A stretch of 64,000 nt of DNA from Brachionus plicatilis. Taxonomy: Eukaryota; Rotifera; Eurotatoria; Ploima; Brachionidae. The stretch spans positions 71,051 to 135,050 of the forward strand of contig QEOQ01000165.1 of the NCBI GenBank assembly GCA_010279815.1. The letters run 5' to 3'. Each line of letters begins with the position of its first letter. Position 1 is the first letter of the stretch. A program made the position numbers and the translations under genes. Below are positions 23,805-34,807 of this stretch, in pieces. The notes under the pieces were generated by a model. That model did no database searches and was not told the origin of the DNA. It saw only the letters and a program-made list of their open reading frames with translations.

Positions 23805-24071
23805 ATGCCTTGTCTTATTTGTCAATATCCCAAAATTAAATTGCATGAAGACCTCATAAATCAAGAAAATCATCTTGATGTCGATGCAAGTTACAAATTT
23901 TATCAAAACCTAAAATCTTGACAAAAAATACTTTTGTTGTAGAAAATAATATACAATGAGCTTTTTTACTATGAGCGTGTCTGTGTTGACATAAAACCAA
24001 TTGAGCCAAGGACAGCACTCATCAATTTGGCAAGTTTTTCAAATTTTATAAGCCACTATGCAATTAAATGA
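23805..24071 (+). pseudogene. degenerate open frame, unknown
   Basis: One frame of 89 codons with two internal stops looks protein-like: MPCLICQYPKIKLHEDLIN, then after the stops YYERVCVDIKPIEPRTALIN and SFSNFISHYAIK. I do not recognise the family. A decayed transposon gene is the likeliest explanation. Confidence 0.25.
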
Positions 24072-24934
24072 AGTAAGAAAAATAACAGACTTCAAAAAAT
24101 GTGAATAGAAGTCAATATCAATGCGAGATATTGTTTAGTAAGTTTTTTCTTTTAAGTTTTCTATGACATAAAAATTCTGTAAATGAGTTCATTAATCTAT
24201 TTTAATATCCAAATTGATTCAAAAATCAAGAAAGCAAAAAAAAATCAATCAAAAATAATAGCAACTTATATAGAATAAAATAATAATATAATAGAGTTGA
24301 ATCGATATTTTTCTTAATAATTTGACGAAAATTTCTAAGTCTTGAAGATTTAGTAAAATTACTATTTAGATATTCATGAATTTTATTGAACCAATTCTCA
24401 AATTTAAGCCTATTATATTATTCCAATGGCACACATGGACCAAGAAAACTTGAAAATAGCTTGTATTGATATTTTGTCTACACTCATTTTCTTGAAAGGT
24501 TTATTTAAAACATTATTTAATCAAGCTTATGCAACAAGTATTAATTTTTTGTTTGGTTTTCATTAAAAAATCCACTTAAAAAAAATTTTTTCTTCTACCT
24601 AGAGAATGTGAAGAAAAGGTGTTTCTAAATCAAATTGCAAAAATTAATAATGATTTTTTAGAAAAAAATTGATTTTTTAAAATAAATTAATTTGAAAAAT
24701 TCAATTTTTTAATCTTTTGTTTTATCCTAAAAAATATTAATCAATTTTGCTTTGAACTTATTTTAAAAAGTGTTAATTTATAGGGGTTATGAAGTTTGTT
24801 TCAATTCGCTCGTTTCAATTCAGAAAAACTTTAATAACTTTTTTATTAGAAGAGATAGATTAGTAAAAAAAAATATTTAAAAAGAAAATTTAAAAAATTT
24901 TTTTTAAACATTTCTTTTTTAATTTTATTCTTAC

Positions 24935-25120
24935 AGTTCAGTTTTTGAATACCCCAAATTTTGTCTTTTAGCTCTTGATTTACTGTTTTGAATTTGGATA
25001 CTTGCTGATTCAATTCATTAATTCTACCCAACAAAAAAATTATTATTAGAAAAATTATTTATTTTTGAATTTCAATTACTGATGGATCAAGTACTGAACT
25101 TTCTCTGGATCAAATTGAGA
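24935..25120 (-). CDS. two exons of an unidentified coiled-coil protein
   Basis: Exon A (25120-25080) and exon B (25023-24935) are separated by a 56-bp GT-AG intron and join in frame: FDPEKVQYLIHQ then INELNQQVSKFKTVNQEL and KDKIWGIQKLN. Exon A is preceded by an acceptor (TTAATTTAAG) and exon B followed by a strong donor (GTAAGA). The spliced peptide has regular a/d hydrophobics, as in a coiled coil. Intron size matches the window's proven genes. Exons on either side must lie across long AT-rich introns; 19942-20049 is one candidate. No family identified. Confidence 0.5.
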
Positions 25121-25129
25121 CTTAAATTA

Positions 25130-26020
25130 AACAATAGAATTTAAACCTTTCGAGATAAAGCAAATTTTAAGCAAACTTGCTTAATGCAGTAAAACAGGCC
25201 TGTAAAATACTATGCAATTTTCTGCATTTGCACGCCATTAAAAAGTACTCTAATCAACTGTGCAAATTTATTGCAGAGTTTTTGCAGACATATGTTTTGG
25301 GATTAAGCAAAGTTGCTTGCATTTTACATAACTAAATTATTCCTCAAAGTAAAAATTTATTTAAATTTTTCTGAATTTTTTTTCAGAAATAATATTACAA
25401 AGATTTTTTGATTTGATCAATCAATATATTGAGTAATATTTTGAAGATTCGATGATAATTAATTTAGAAATAAATGGAAGAAAACTCTAGAGATTTTTAA
25501 CATTTAGATTCTAGTTTAAAACGATTTAGAAAAAACTATTTAATTAAAAAAAAAGAACTATTAATGAAATTAATAAGTGACATTTATTAAAATTGTGATA
25601 AACAATTTTTGTCGCGTGACGACACTTAAAAAAATTTGAAAATTATTAAAATGGTCTCGAGATCGTTTGAAAAACACTAAAAATTGCTAAAAAATGCTGA
25701 TGGCCCGCCCTTAAATGTGATTCTTCAAAAAATTAAAATGTTAATAATCAGCAGACTTAAAGGTAACCAGTTGCCTACCGTTGCTTCGCTTCCGGGATAA
25801 AAAACGAATTAAAAATTCAGAACTAAAAAATTAATTTATCAATTAAGAATACCATAAAACCTCTATGGAGACAATTGTTTGGTTAATTTTTCGGATGGCT
25901 AAAACAAATATTTTAGATTTTTCTTAGTAACTCTAAATTAGTAAATTTAAATTTTTTACTCAAAGTCTTCAATGTAACTTAACTTAAACTATATTTTATT
26001 TTATTTTTTTTTTATTCAAT
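25130..26020. other. AT-rich with short palindromes
   Basis: TTAAGCAAACTTGCTTAA near 25167 and TTAAGCAAAGTTGCTTGC near 25303 are related self-complementary blocks, perhaps ends of an old foldback repeat. No coding sequence seen. Confidence 0.3.
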
Positions 26021-26028
26021 TTTAAATT

Positions 26029-26170
26029 GCCTATGAGGCTGAAATTAATAATAATAATAATAATTAATTACAAAATATTCCTAACAGGCTGGCTGAAAAG
26101 AAGGCACTACGGCGTTCGGAGCTGCTAAGAGGGACTATTCCCTCTAAATTATATATTAAATAAATAAAAT
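26029..26170 (+). repeat. two adjacent retroelement 3' termini (stem-loop plus tandem repeat)
   Basis: First: GCCTATGAGGC (26029-26039) then (AAT)n at 26045-26063. Second: GAGGGACTATTCCCTC (about 26129-26144) then an AAATAAATAAAATAAA tail. Both fit the stem-plus-microsatellite 3' ends seen on the LINE remnants in this window. Confidence 0.45.
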
Positions 26171-26179
26171 AAATTCTTA

Positions 26180-26455
26180 GTAACTCTATTAAAAGAAGAG
26201 TACATGCAGGCTCATTTAAATATACTTCCAAATGTTCAAGTGTTTGTCCTTGGGATTTTTTTATTGCTATAGCAAATACTAAGAGGAAATTTAGTTCATT
26301 TTAATTCAAAAGATAAGCTGTTGTTTGATGATAATAAAGGCATTCTCGGATGACAAAATCCTTTTTTTATCGTGAGCACCACCAACAATCTAACATTCGA
26401 TTTATGTTGAACAAAAATTTCAACATATTAATCGTGCTCCATTACAGAGTCCTTA
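26180..26455 (-). pseudogene. Helitron helicase C-terminal remnant
   Basis: Minus-strand reading with several stops gives GLCNGARLIC, IVGGAHDKKKDFVI, then FAIAIKKSQGQTLEHLEVYL. These match, in order, the last conserved blocks of the PIF1-like helicase of Helitron Rep/Hel proteins (G-L-C-N-G-T-R, the I-x-G motif, and the K-S-Q-G-Q-T motif). Rep domain and Helitron termini are not seen. Confidence 0.7.
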
Positions 26456-27149
26456 GGATGATCAAAGGTGATGTATCAATTCACATAAAAATTAATTCAC
26501 GGGAAATTAATAAAATCAAACAAAAATCATTGAATTAACTTTAATAAAAAATTATTTTGATTAAATCAAAAAAAAATTGTTTTTTAAAACACTTTTTAAA
26601 CGTGCTTCATTTTAAATTAAAATTAACGTTTTATTAACTCTAAGAATAAGTTTAAATTTTAATTTTTTGTAGATTAGAGCGAAATTTTGAGTATTTTTTC
26701 AATTTATTTTTTTTAAATTACGAGAAAATATTATTCTCAAAAAAAATGATAAATTTTTAAAAATTATTTTTATGTGTTATATCTTTTTGAAAAAATTCAA
26801 TGAATTGAACTTTCAGAATTTAAACTGTTTGAGAATCGGACGTAAGACACTTTTATTGGTCGTTTAAGACAAAAAATAAAAAGATTTTTTTTAATATGCA
26901 TTTGGTGCAGCACCAAGAATTAAGAAAATAAAAAATTAGAAAAATTGATTTTTAATAATTTCGATTTTTTTTAACTTAAATTTGAGTTCTGGTGTGACAT
27001 TATTGTTCTATAATTTAAGTAAAAAGTAAAAAAAAATTTGGGTTAAAAAATCCATTTATCCAGTTTTAGAATAGATAAAATGACTAATTAAACAGTTTTT
27101 TTTAACCTTTAAATTTATTTAGACTATGATTTCTAAAAATGTTTTATAT

Positions 27150-27226
27150 TAAAATGAATTTTTTAGTGCATGGTTCAAAAACGTGTCTTAGTTTGTGCTG
27201 CAGCATAATCGAACGAAGGAATACGG
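27150..27226. repeat. solo end of a CCGTATTC-type TIR element
   Basis: GCTGCAGCATAATCGAACG followed by AAGGAATACGG and TA matches the right terminus of the element at 37208-37666 (GAACGAGGGAATACGG-TA). No left end located; probably a truncated copy. Confidence 0.45.
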
Positions 27227-27229
27227 TAA

Positions 27230-29925
27230 TAAAATTAGAATCAGAAGGACAAAGATCTTAAGTGTTTTTATTCAAATTCGTTCTCACTGATGAATACAAT
27301 TACCAAGCAATTACAATTACAAATCTGCATAGAAATAAATAGACCTGATATCATGAGTTTAGATAAAAACCTATGATATTACAAGGAAATATTTTTAATG
27401 GATTGTTTCTTTACTCATGGGAAGAAAACAAAGAAGTGTTCATTGATATGTGTTCTGAAGGAAACAAGTAAGTGCACTACACTTGTATGGCCTCACTTTG
27501 AATAAGCAGTTAGCATGTGAAGTCTGGCTCCTAAGACTAACACTAATATGGAAAAAAAGTCTCTTGAAAAGGTCTCACAGCCTGGAAGATCGTAGATCGG
27601 AAAATTTAGAAACTTTGACTGAAATCACTATAAAATTTTTCTTAATATTTTCGTACCAAAATTTTTTTTCTTAAAATAATTCGAAGTGAAAATTTTTGAA
27701 TTTTGTATTTTTTTTTAAGATTTTATTTTTTGTAGTTGGAAATATTAAAATTTAAAAACAATTTATTTATTTTTTAATAAATTTTTATCTTTGGAAAAAC
27801 TTTAAATATTTAAGTTATATTTTTTCCAATTCAGATGAAAAATTTTGTATCATCACATCTCTATTAAATCTTAGCGTAAATTTCATTCAATTTAAAAAAA
27901 TCGGTTTTTTCCCTAAAATTTACTTCTCATTCTTCACAAAAAAACTTCTCAATTTGGGATTAATCCTTTAAAATACAATTTATAATTAATAAATCTAAAC
28001 ATTCATTTTTATTTCAATCTGTCTTTTTTAAAAAAATAAAAATTTATTATATTACTATTTTAGATAAATTTAACAGAAACTCCCTTGGGAAAACATTACA
28101 AGAATTTTGATTTTATATTTTTAAGAGAAAAAAACATCTGTTTAGGAAATTTATTTTTAATCACAACTACAACCAAACACAAAATAATCGATTGAAACTA
28201 ATTAAATTGAATAATTTGAAGAGAATCTTAAAATTCAAAATGATAGATTATTTTTCATTAAAAAAATATTTGATTGATATCAATTCAAAAATAGGGGCAA
28301 CTTCATTATTACAAATTTATTGCCAACATGGTAAAAAATAGTAAAAAAAGACCAAATTAAACGCTAGGATAATTTTCAAAAATTTAACAATAGTAGAAAA
28401 TAAAATGATAATTGAAAAAAATACAATCTTTTCATAAATGCACAAGTGAAATTTGGTCACAATAATTTTTAGCCATTTTTAGCTCTTCTATTTTGTGACC
28501 GAAGTATCCAAAATTAAACAATAGTTCCGGTAATAAAATTTGTGTTAGATTCTTAAAATTTAATTTTATTTCAGATTGGGTATTTTTTTAAGATGACACG
28601 GTCCTAATGGACACAACAGAGAACCGCACCAATATCGGGAATTATTTTTTTAAACATGAATATAAACTGAAAAAAATAAAATTTTATTCCATTTCAAAAA
28701 TTCAAATCTTTTGTTGTTAATTGTCAGATATTTAATAAATAATCAAAAATATTTGTGTTTTGTTAATTTTTAGTATGTTTTGGTGCCTTTTTTATGTAAG
28801 TTTCACATACTTCCTAACATTTTGATTTGGGTAGACTTTTAAAGGAATATCTGTGATGAAAAAAGGAATATGCCGATTTAGATGTTCAAAATATTCAGTC
28901 TAATTAAGGATGCTTAAAAATTTAACATTTAAAGCTAAATGACAAACAAACATCATATCAACCAAAAGTTTTTAATTGACGAACTCATTTTTCATACTTA
29001 TAAAAAATTTAATTTTTAACTTAATTTGATAAATTTAACTAAATGTAACTTGACTAGTTATTTAACTAATCTCGCATATTCAAAATTTTATTTAGAGAAT
29101 ATGCAGTAAAAACATAAGTGCTGCTCTGGACTGTTCTTTTGAAGACTAATTTCTAAATTGCATGACTTGGAAATTTTCTGTTTTTAATAAAATCTTTATC
29201 GCTATCAAAATAAATCCAGGTTCAATTATTTATAAAATTAAGCAGCTAAAATTCGATTCAAGATGTTGAGGTAGACGATAAATATAGGAATATTGAAAAA
29301 AAATGGATAAAAATGCTTCCTTAAATAAAATAGAAAAATCAATATCTGCTTAGAATTAAAAATTAAATGAACACTGACTGACTTAGCCTAAAAAAATCAA
29401 AGAAAAATCAAGAAAGCTAAATATGAAGAGATGGAACAAACATGCCTTTAAAAAAATGGTTTGGATGAGCAATAAATATTGGAAAGCATAAAAATCACGG
29501 AAAAAAAAACGAAAAAGTCGGTAACAAAATAAAATATTATTTAAAATAAAATTATTAAAAAAACAAACAGAACAATTTATTTTTCAACTTTAACCGAATT
29601 ATTAAAATAAAGTATATTTGAAAAAGCGTCTATTTATTTAATAAATGAATGAGAGCGTTCAATTCATCTCATCAGACTTATGAACGAGAAAAAAAATCTA
29701 TTCGAAAATTACTTTCTACTGATTCAGTAAAAGCTGAACAACTCACTAAATTTTATAATATGGACATTATTTTATCTATAAAATTAATTTATTTTTTTGT
29801 TCTATTAGTTATTTAACCATAACAGGTACTTTTTGCAATTGAAAAGTTAAATTTTCCTTTAAAAATTTGGATCAGCTTAACTAAGAATATTTTTTCATTA
29901 TGATTCATACCAATTTCTCTTATTT
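27230..29925. other. AT-rich, no gene supported
   Basis: A 32-codon coding-like frame (27374-27472) before a GTAAGTG donor-like site is too short to call. Nothing else recognisable. Confidence 0.3.
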
Positions 29926-30232
29926 TTTAATCAGTCAGTTAGAAGCTATAATGCAGACAAAATAGAAGGAAATTGATTTTCGCGAAAATTAGCTTAAATA
30001 GTTCAATAAACTTGTTCAGAAAAAAGATTTGAATTTTCGAAAAATCTTATCTAATAATTTCCTATAAGACCTGTAATTGATTTTTTCAGCTAATTGCAAT
30101 AAATTTAAAAAGAAAAGACAGATTTATTTTATTCGATTTTTAGTCTTTAAACAAAAATTGCCTTGTAATTGCATCATGCAAAATCAAACTATTTATCTTA
30201 ACTTAACTCAAAATATTTTAAACCATTTCAAA
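29926..30232. repeat. direct repeat, copy 1 of a ~290-bp unknown repeat
   Basis: Begins TTTAATCAGTCAGTTAGAAG and matches 33531-33819 at over 90% along its length, with a 15-bp gap in the second copy. No TIR, no tail, no coding frame. The family is unknown. Confidence 0.7.
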
Positions 30233-30239
30233 TTTAAAC

Positions 30240-31530
30240 AGTGAACAAAATAAATTCTTTAAAATTTTGTGTTTTAATTTTTTTAAGAGCTATTTTTTAT
30301 TTAAAAAGCTACTTTTAAATAATTCTTAGTTTTATTTTCTTTTGTCAAGATCAAATTCAATTAGCTAATAAATTGAAATAAAATAAAATACCAAGAAAAA
30401 AATTACAATTAAATTGCGATTTAATTTAAAATTCATTTAAAATGTAAGAATTATTAAAATTATTGCAATCATCGACTTATTCTTCATTTAAAAAAATTAC
30501 TGCGTTTTTCATCTTTTTGAAATAAAAGTTTTCTTTTTATATATAAATCAGATTTTAAATAATTTAATCTCTTTTTATTTTATCTTAATCCTCACCCATT
30601 GTAGACACGCTCCGCTTTTACTTATTTATAATCATGCAAAAGTTAAATTTCTTACTGCTGTCACTAGATCAATTGATCAAAAACATGAATTTGCTTAGGT
30701 TTTTTTTTTAAATTACAAAGTTCTATCTTCAAAATTACAACTCACTAAATCATTAAAATTAATAAAATTAATGCTAATTCCAATTCTGGATATTTTACCA
30801 ATTTGTTTGATTTTACCTATTGTTAATAAAGAAGTAGAGAAAATACAACAAGAAAATAGACTGAAGAACTTGAATAATGTATTCACAGATTTCAAAAAAA
30901 AAATTTTAAATTTTACCTTTAATCTTACAAAAAATGTTCTAAGAGTAAGGTTCAAAAATATAAAAAGCCTAATTGTGACTTATTTTCTATTTCGAAATCA
31001 ACTCTTCAATTTTTTAAATATTTAAATTTTTTATGAAAATAAAGACAATTTTTTTGTTAGCGTAAAAGTTAAATCTGGGATTTTTCAGACTTTGGTCTTC
31101 ATGGTTTACCCATATCGTGATTGTTTTTGTTAAGTTTTTTGTTTCTCAAAATTATATGAAATTTATTACTTATTACTTAAACACGAAAGAATACACCATT
31201 TATTAAATAAGCTTTCAAATAAATATATATTTTATTAATAAATAAAATAATTTGGGCAGAGGCTTGGCGGGTTGGAATGCATACTTAGTTCTTCAATTTA
31301 GCCAAAATATATTTATATATATGGAATAAGCTTTTTTCAAAATTAAAATATTCAATTTACAAAAAAAAGCAGTCAAATTGAAATTTTTTTTCTAAACGAA
31401 TGACATCAGTTTGGAAAAACTTGTCCCTACCTGTCGACAACTAAAAAAGATAAATTCATCAATTCAAATAAAAATTAAACAAAATTCGAGCTATTAATTA
31501 AAAATGTTTATTTTAGAGAAAATTATCTAA
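30240..31530. other. AT-rich, no gene supported
   Basis: Overlapping open frames on both strands at 30713-31025 look composition-driven. Confidence 0.3.
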
Positions 31531-31532
31531 TA

Positions 31533-31677
31533 CAGTACAAGTTAAAACTAACTTGTACGCACTTTGTTCTTCGACTCTTCCTCTTCCTTTCCTCAACTCT
31601 TAGGACAGGAAAGGAAGAGGAAGAATAGAAGAAGAGTTGAGGAAAAGAAATGTACAAGTTAGTTTTAAATTGTACTG
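31533..31677. mobile_element. 145-bp Tc1/mariner-like palindromic MITE
   Basis: Flanked by TA on both sides. Ends CAGTACAAGTTAAAACTAAC and inverse; the CAGT start and TA target site are typical of Tc1-like elements. The interior forms a hairpin from a purine-rich block (AGGAAAGGAAGAGGAAG) and its complement, so the whole transcript could fold into one long stem. Confidence 0.75.
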
Positions 31678-32302
31678 TAAGTCTACTAAAAATAAGTCGT
31701 TTTTATTAGACTTCACTATTTTCATTTAAAACAAATTTTTGTTACATAATTTGATTTTATTTTCAGTAAAAAAATGTAAATAAGCATAAATAATAAAAAC
31801 CTTATCAACTGTAATTTTGGTGATTCAGAATCCAAAAATTGACGTAATGCAATCGCATTTCGTTTTTATTAATTAATATTCATGCATGCATGTTTATAAT
31901 AAAGCTCGTGACGGCCTACACGGTCCTAAAAAAAGGCTCGGAAAAAACATAAAATATTTTCTTTTAAGACATTAATTTTATATTGAAATTTTAATCTTAG
32001 TTGTTTATTTACATCAAAAAAAAATTCTTTGTAAAATAAAATTGATATCAAAATTTCTAAAAAATTCTTAGTGATTTTTAAAAAAAAAAAGATGTTACAA
32101 TAAAAATTACATAATTAAAAAGGCAAAGTTAAAATTTTTGTTCAATTTTCAATTTGCTCTTAGTGCTTAAAAATTTCAAATGTGCAATCTTGAATTGCTT
32201 CAATGTCTTCACTAAATATAATAAGGAAAATATTGACTTGAAATTAAGATGTACTGTAAATTAATTATTAAATATCTAATTGACATTTTTTTATGATATA
32301 AG

Positions 32303-32356
32303 AAAGCAACGATAAAGGCAAAAGATCCACCTGAGAGGAAATCAAAAGTTATGACC
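32303..32356 (+). CDS. candidate 54-bp internal exon, unknown protein
   Basis: Acceptor (TTATGATATAAG) and strong donor (ACC-GTAAGG) bound 18 in-frame codons, KATIKAKDPPERKSKVMT, that look less AT-driven than their surroundings. No partner exon found within reach. Confidence 0.25.
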
Positions 32357-33530
32357 GTAAGGCATGAAAAAAGAGAAAATTATCAAAAAATAGTAAAATA
32401 GAATTAATGAAACTGTGAATAAAAGTGCTTTTATTTTTTTAAAGTCTTTCTAGATTCTAATGTACAAATCAAAAATTCTAAATGAGAGCTAATTTCTTAT
32501 TCAATAAACTCGGCACATATACAATTTAAATCAAACAAATTGATTTTGTACTTTTTTTTTCAAAAATTTAAATTTTAGTTTAAAATTAAACTGTAAAATT
32601 CATCTTTGAAAATAAATTATAAAATATAAATAAAAAATTCATTAATTTTTCATTTAAATTCGATGTTTAATTTTTTTCTACTCTATGTTTCGTTTCTGCA
32701 GTGACTCCGTCTAATCCGGGGACTTATCTGTTATTTTGTAATTTTTAAATTAAATGAAAATTATTTTAAATCGAATCAGACAATGGACTGAACAAGATAT
32801 TTCTAATGATGAAACTGAGTTTGATTTAAATATAAAAAATTCGAACCAAAATTGATAAAATTAAGATTAATTAATGGAATTTTTGAAAAAAAATCAAATT
32901 AAAAAATTAATTTTCGATGATTTTTCACTAAATTAACTTTAAAGATTAAACCGACTTAACACAAAATTTCAGACTCAAATAATACAAAAAAATAATTTTA
33001 CGAATTCTTTAAATAAATTTTTGAATTGATTTTTTAAGTTTTGTTTACAAAATAGTTCAAAGATACCAATAATTTTAATTTTTGTCTAAATTTTTAAAAT
33101 TGCAGACACTTTAATTTCTCTGATTATTTTCTTTATCGGCTAAGTGAAAATAAAAAAATTAATAAAAATAAAATAAGATGAATTAATTTTTTGTTATATT
33201 AATCAGTATTAATTACAGTAGATAGAAATATTAATTAATCTAGAGAGATGAATTCATAAAGTGATAAAGAAATAAACTAATAATGTATTGTTTCTTATTT
33301 TTTAAACTTTATTGAGATTTTTGGTCGAGATAATAAGCAGTTTAAAAAAATTTGAAATTTATTTTATTCTTTTTTATTTTATCTTTAAGAGTGCTTGCCA
33401 ATTAAGTAATCCTCTTTTTAAATTAGCAATGAGTTCTTACAAAATCGGCTAGACCCAATTTAATAACAAGGATATTACTAAGACTATTTTTAAATCTTAT
33501 ATCTTATTTGATTTAATGCTTCTATAAGCC
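32357..33530. other. AT-rich, no gene seen
   Basis: No coding frame or repeat recognised. Confidence 0.3.
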
Positions 33531-33819
33531 TTTAATCAGTCAGTTAGAAGCTATAGTGCAGACAAAATAGAAGGAAATTGATTTTCGCAAAAATAAGCTT
33601 AAATAGTTCAATAAACTTGAATTTTCGAAAAATCTTATCTAATAATTTCCTATAAGACCTGTAATTGATTTTTTAAGCTAATTGCAATAAATTTAAAAAG
33701 AAAAGACAGATTTATTTTATTCGATTTTAAGTCTTTAAACAAAAATTGCCTTGTAATTGCATCATGCGAAATCAAACTATTTATCTTTACTTAACTCGAA
33801 AGATTCCAAGCCATTCCAA
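33531..33819. repeat. direct repeat, copy 2
   Basis: Second copy of 29926-30232, same orientation, 3.6 kb apart. Confidence 0.7.
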
Positions 33820-33971
33820 AGTTTATTAGGTAATTTAAATCTTTATTTTAACAAATCCAAAAAATTCTTTTATAAATGTCCCGAATTTATTATTTGATGA
33901 CTTGGGGAATTTTTTTAGAAATTATAAATAATTAATTTATTTATTCACCTACGTGAATATGTGTAAAATTA

Positions 33972-34807
33972 AAAGATGACTTTTTAGCTGATTTGGACAC
34001 AGTGGCTGAATGGTGTTGGACTTGGTTGATGGAAGTAAACGAGTCTAAAATTAAGGTTATGAATATCGGTAGCAACAAGCATGTAGTAAAAACCAGGTCT
34101 TATACGCAAAAAAGAAGGATGGCTCTCGCATTAAGCTTCAAAACACATCGGAAGAACGCGACCTGGGCATCATTATCACGCCTAATTTTAAGTTCAGCTC
34201 ACAGTCCGCTCATGCCGCATCAAAAGCTAACCAAATTCTAGGAATGTTAAAAACACATTCGTTTCTAGGGATGTAGAACTATGGGCCTCACTCTATCGCA
34301 CCTACATTCGTCCGCATCTGGAGTTTTCAGTGTTGGCTTGGAACCCGTACCTCAGGAAGGATATAAATACCCTTGAAAGAGTTCAGAGAAGAGTAAAGAG
34401 AGTCCCCACTGCCTTGAAAGGCATGGAGTACGAAAACAGACTTGAGCGGATGGGTCTTACATCTTTGGAGACAAGACGACAACGTGGTGACTTAATTCAA
34501 CTATACAAAGTCAGCAGGGGCAAAGATGACATAACGTGGCACAACGAGCCGAATTGGCCGGCTCCGAGAGACACGAAGAGAAGTCAACTACGGCGTGAGA
34601 TCGTGGAATCTTGTTAGCAAAGACACAACTTCTTCATCATTCGAATAGCTAATGAATGGAACGAACTGTCAGACGACATAGTCGCAACTGAGACGGTGGA
34701 CTCCTTTAAAATCAAATACGACCATTATCAATTAAGACGACTGCTTTAAGGGGCATCCCTGCGAGTTATCTCGCCAAGCGGTCTTACTACTACTACTACT
34801 ACTACTA
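33972..34807 (+). pseudogene. CR1-like LINE reverse transcriptase C-terminal end with (TAC)n tail
   Basis: Pieces in shifting frames read TVAEWCWTWLMEVNESKIKV, then LWASLYRTYIRPHLEFSVLA, then RVQRRVKRVPTALKGMEYEN, LTSLETRRQRGDLIQLYKVS and ANEWNELSDDIVATETVDSF. The order (YIRPHLEF, ERVQRR, L-x-R-R-x-R-G-D-L-I, WN-L, s-FK) is that of CR1-like LINEs. At least three disruptions; EN and most of RT are missing by 5' truncation. The 3' end has the stem GCGAGTTATCTCGC (34761-34774) and (TAC)n (34785-34807). This block is clearly less AT-rich than its surroundings, so it is a fairly recent insertion. Confidence 0.85.

Noticed and set aside
26350..26538. 62-codon plus frame
   Set aside because: Antisense of the Helitron helicase remnant.
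30713..31025. Overlapping frames on both strands
   Set aside because: Both are low-complexity; neither has good splice context.
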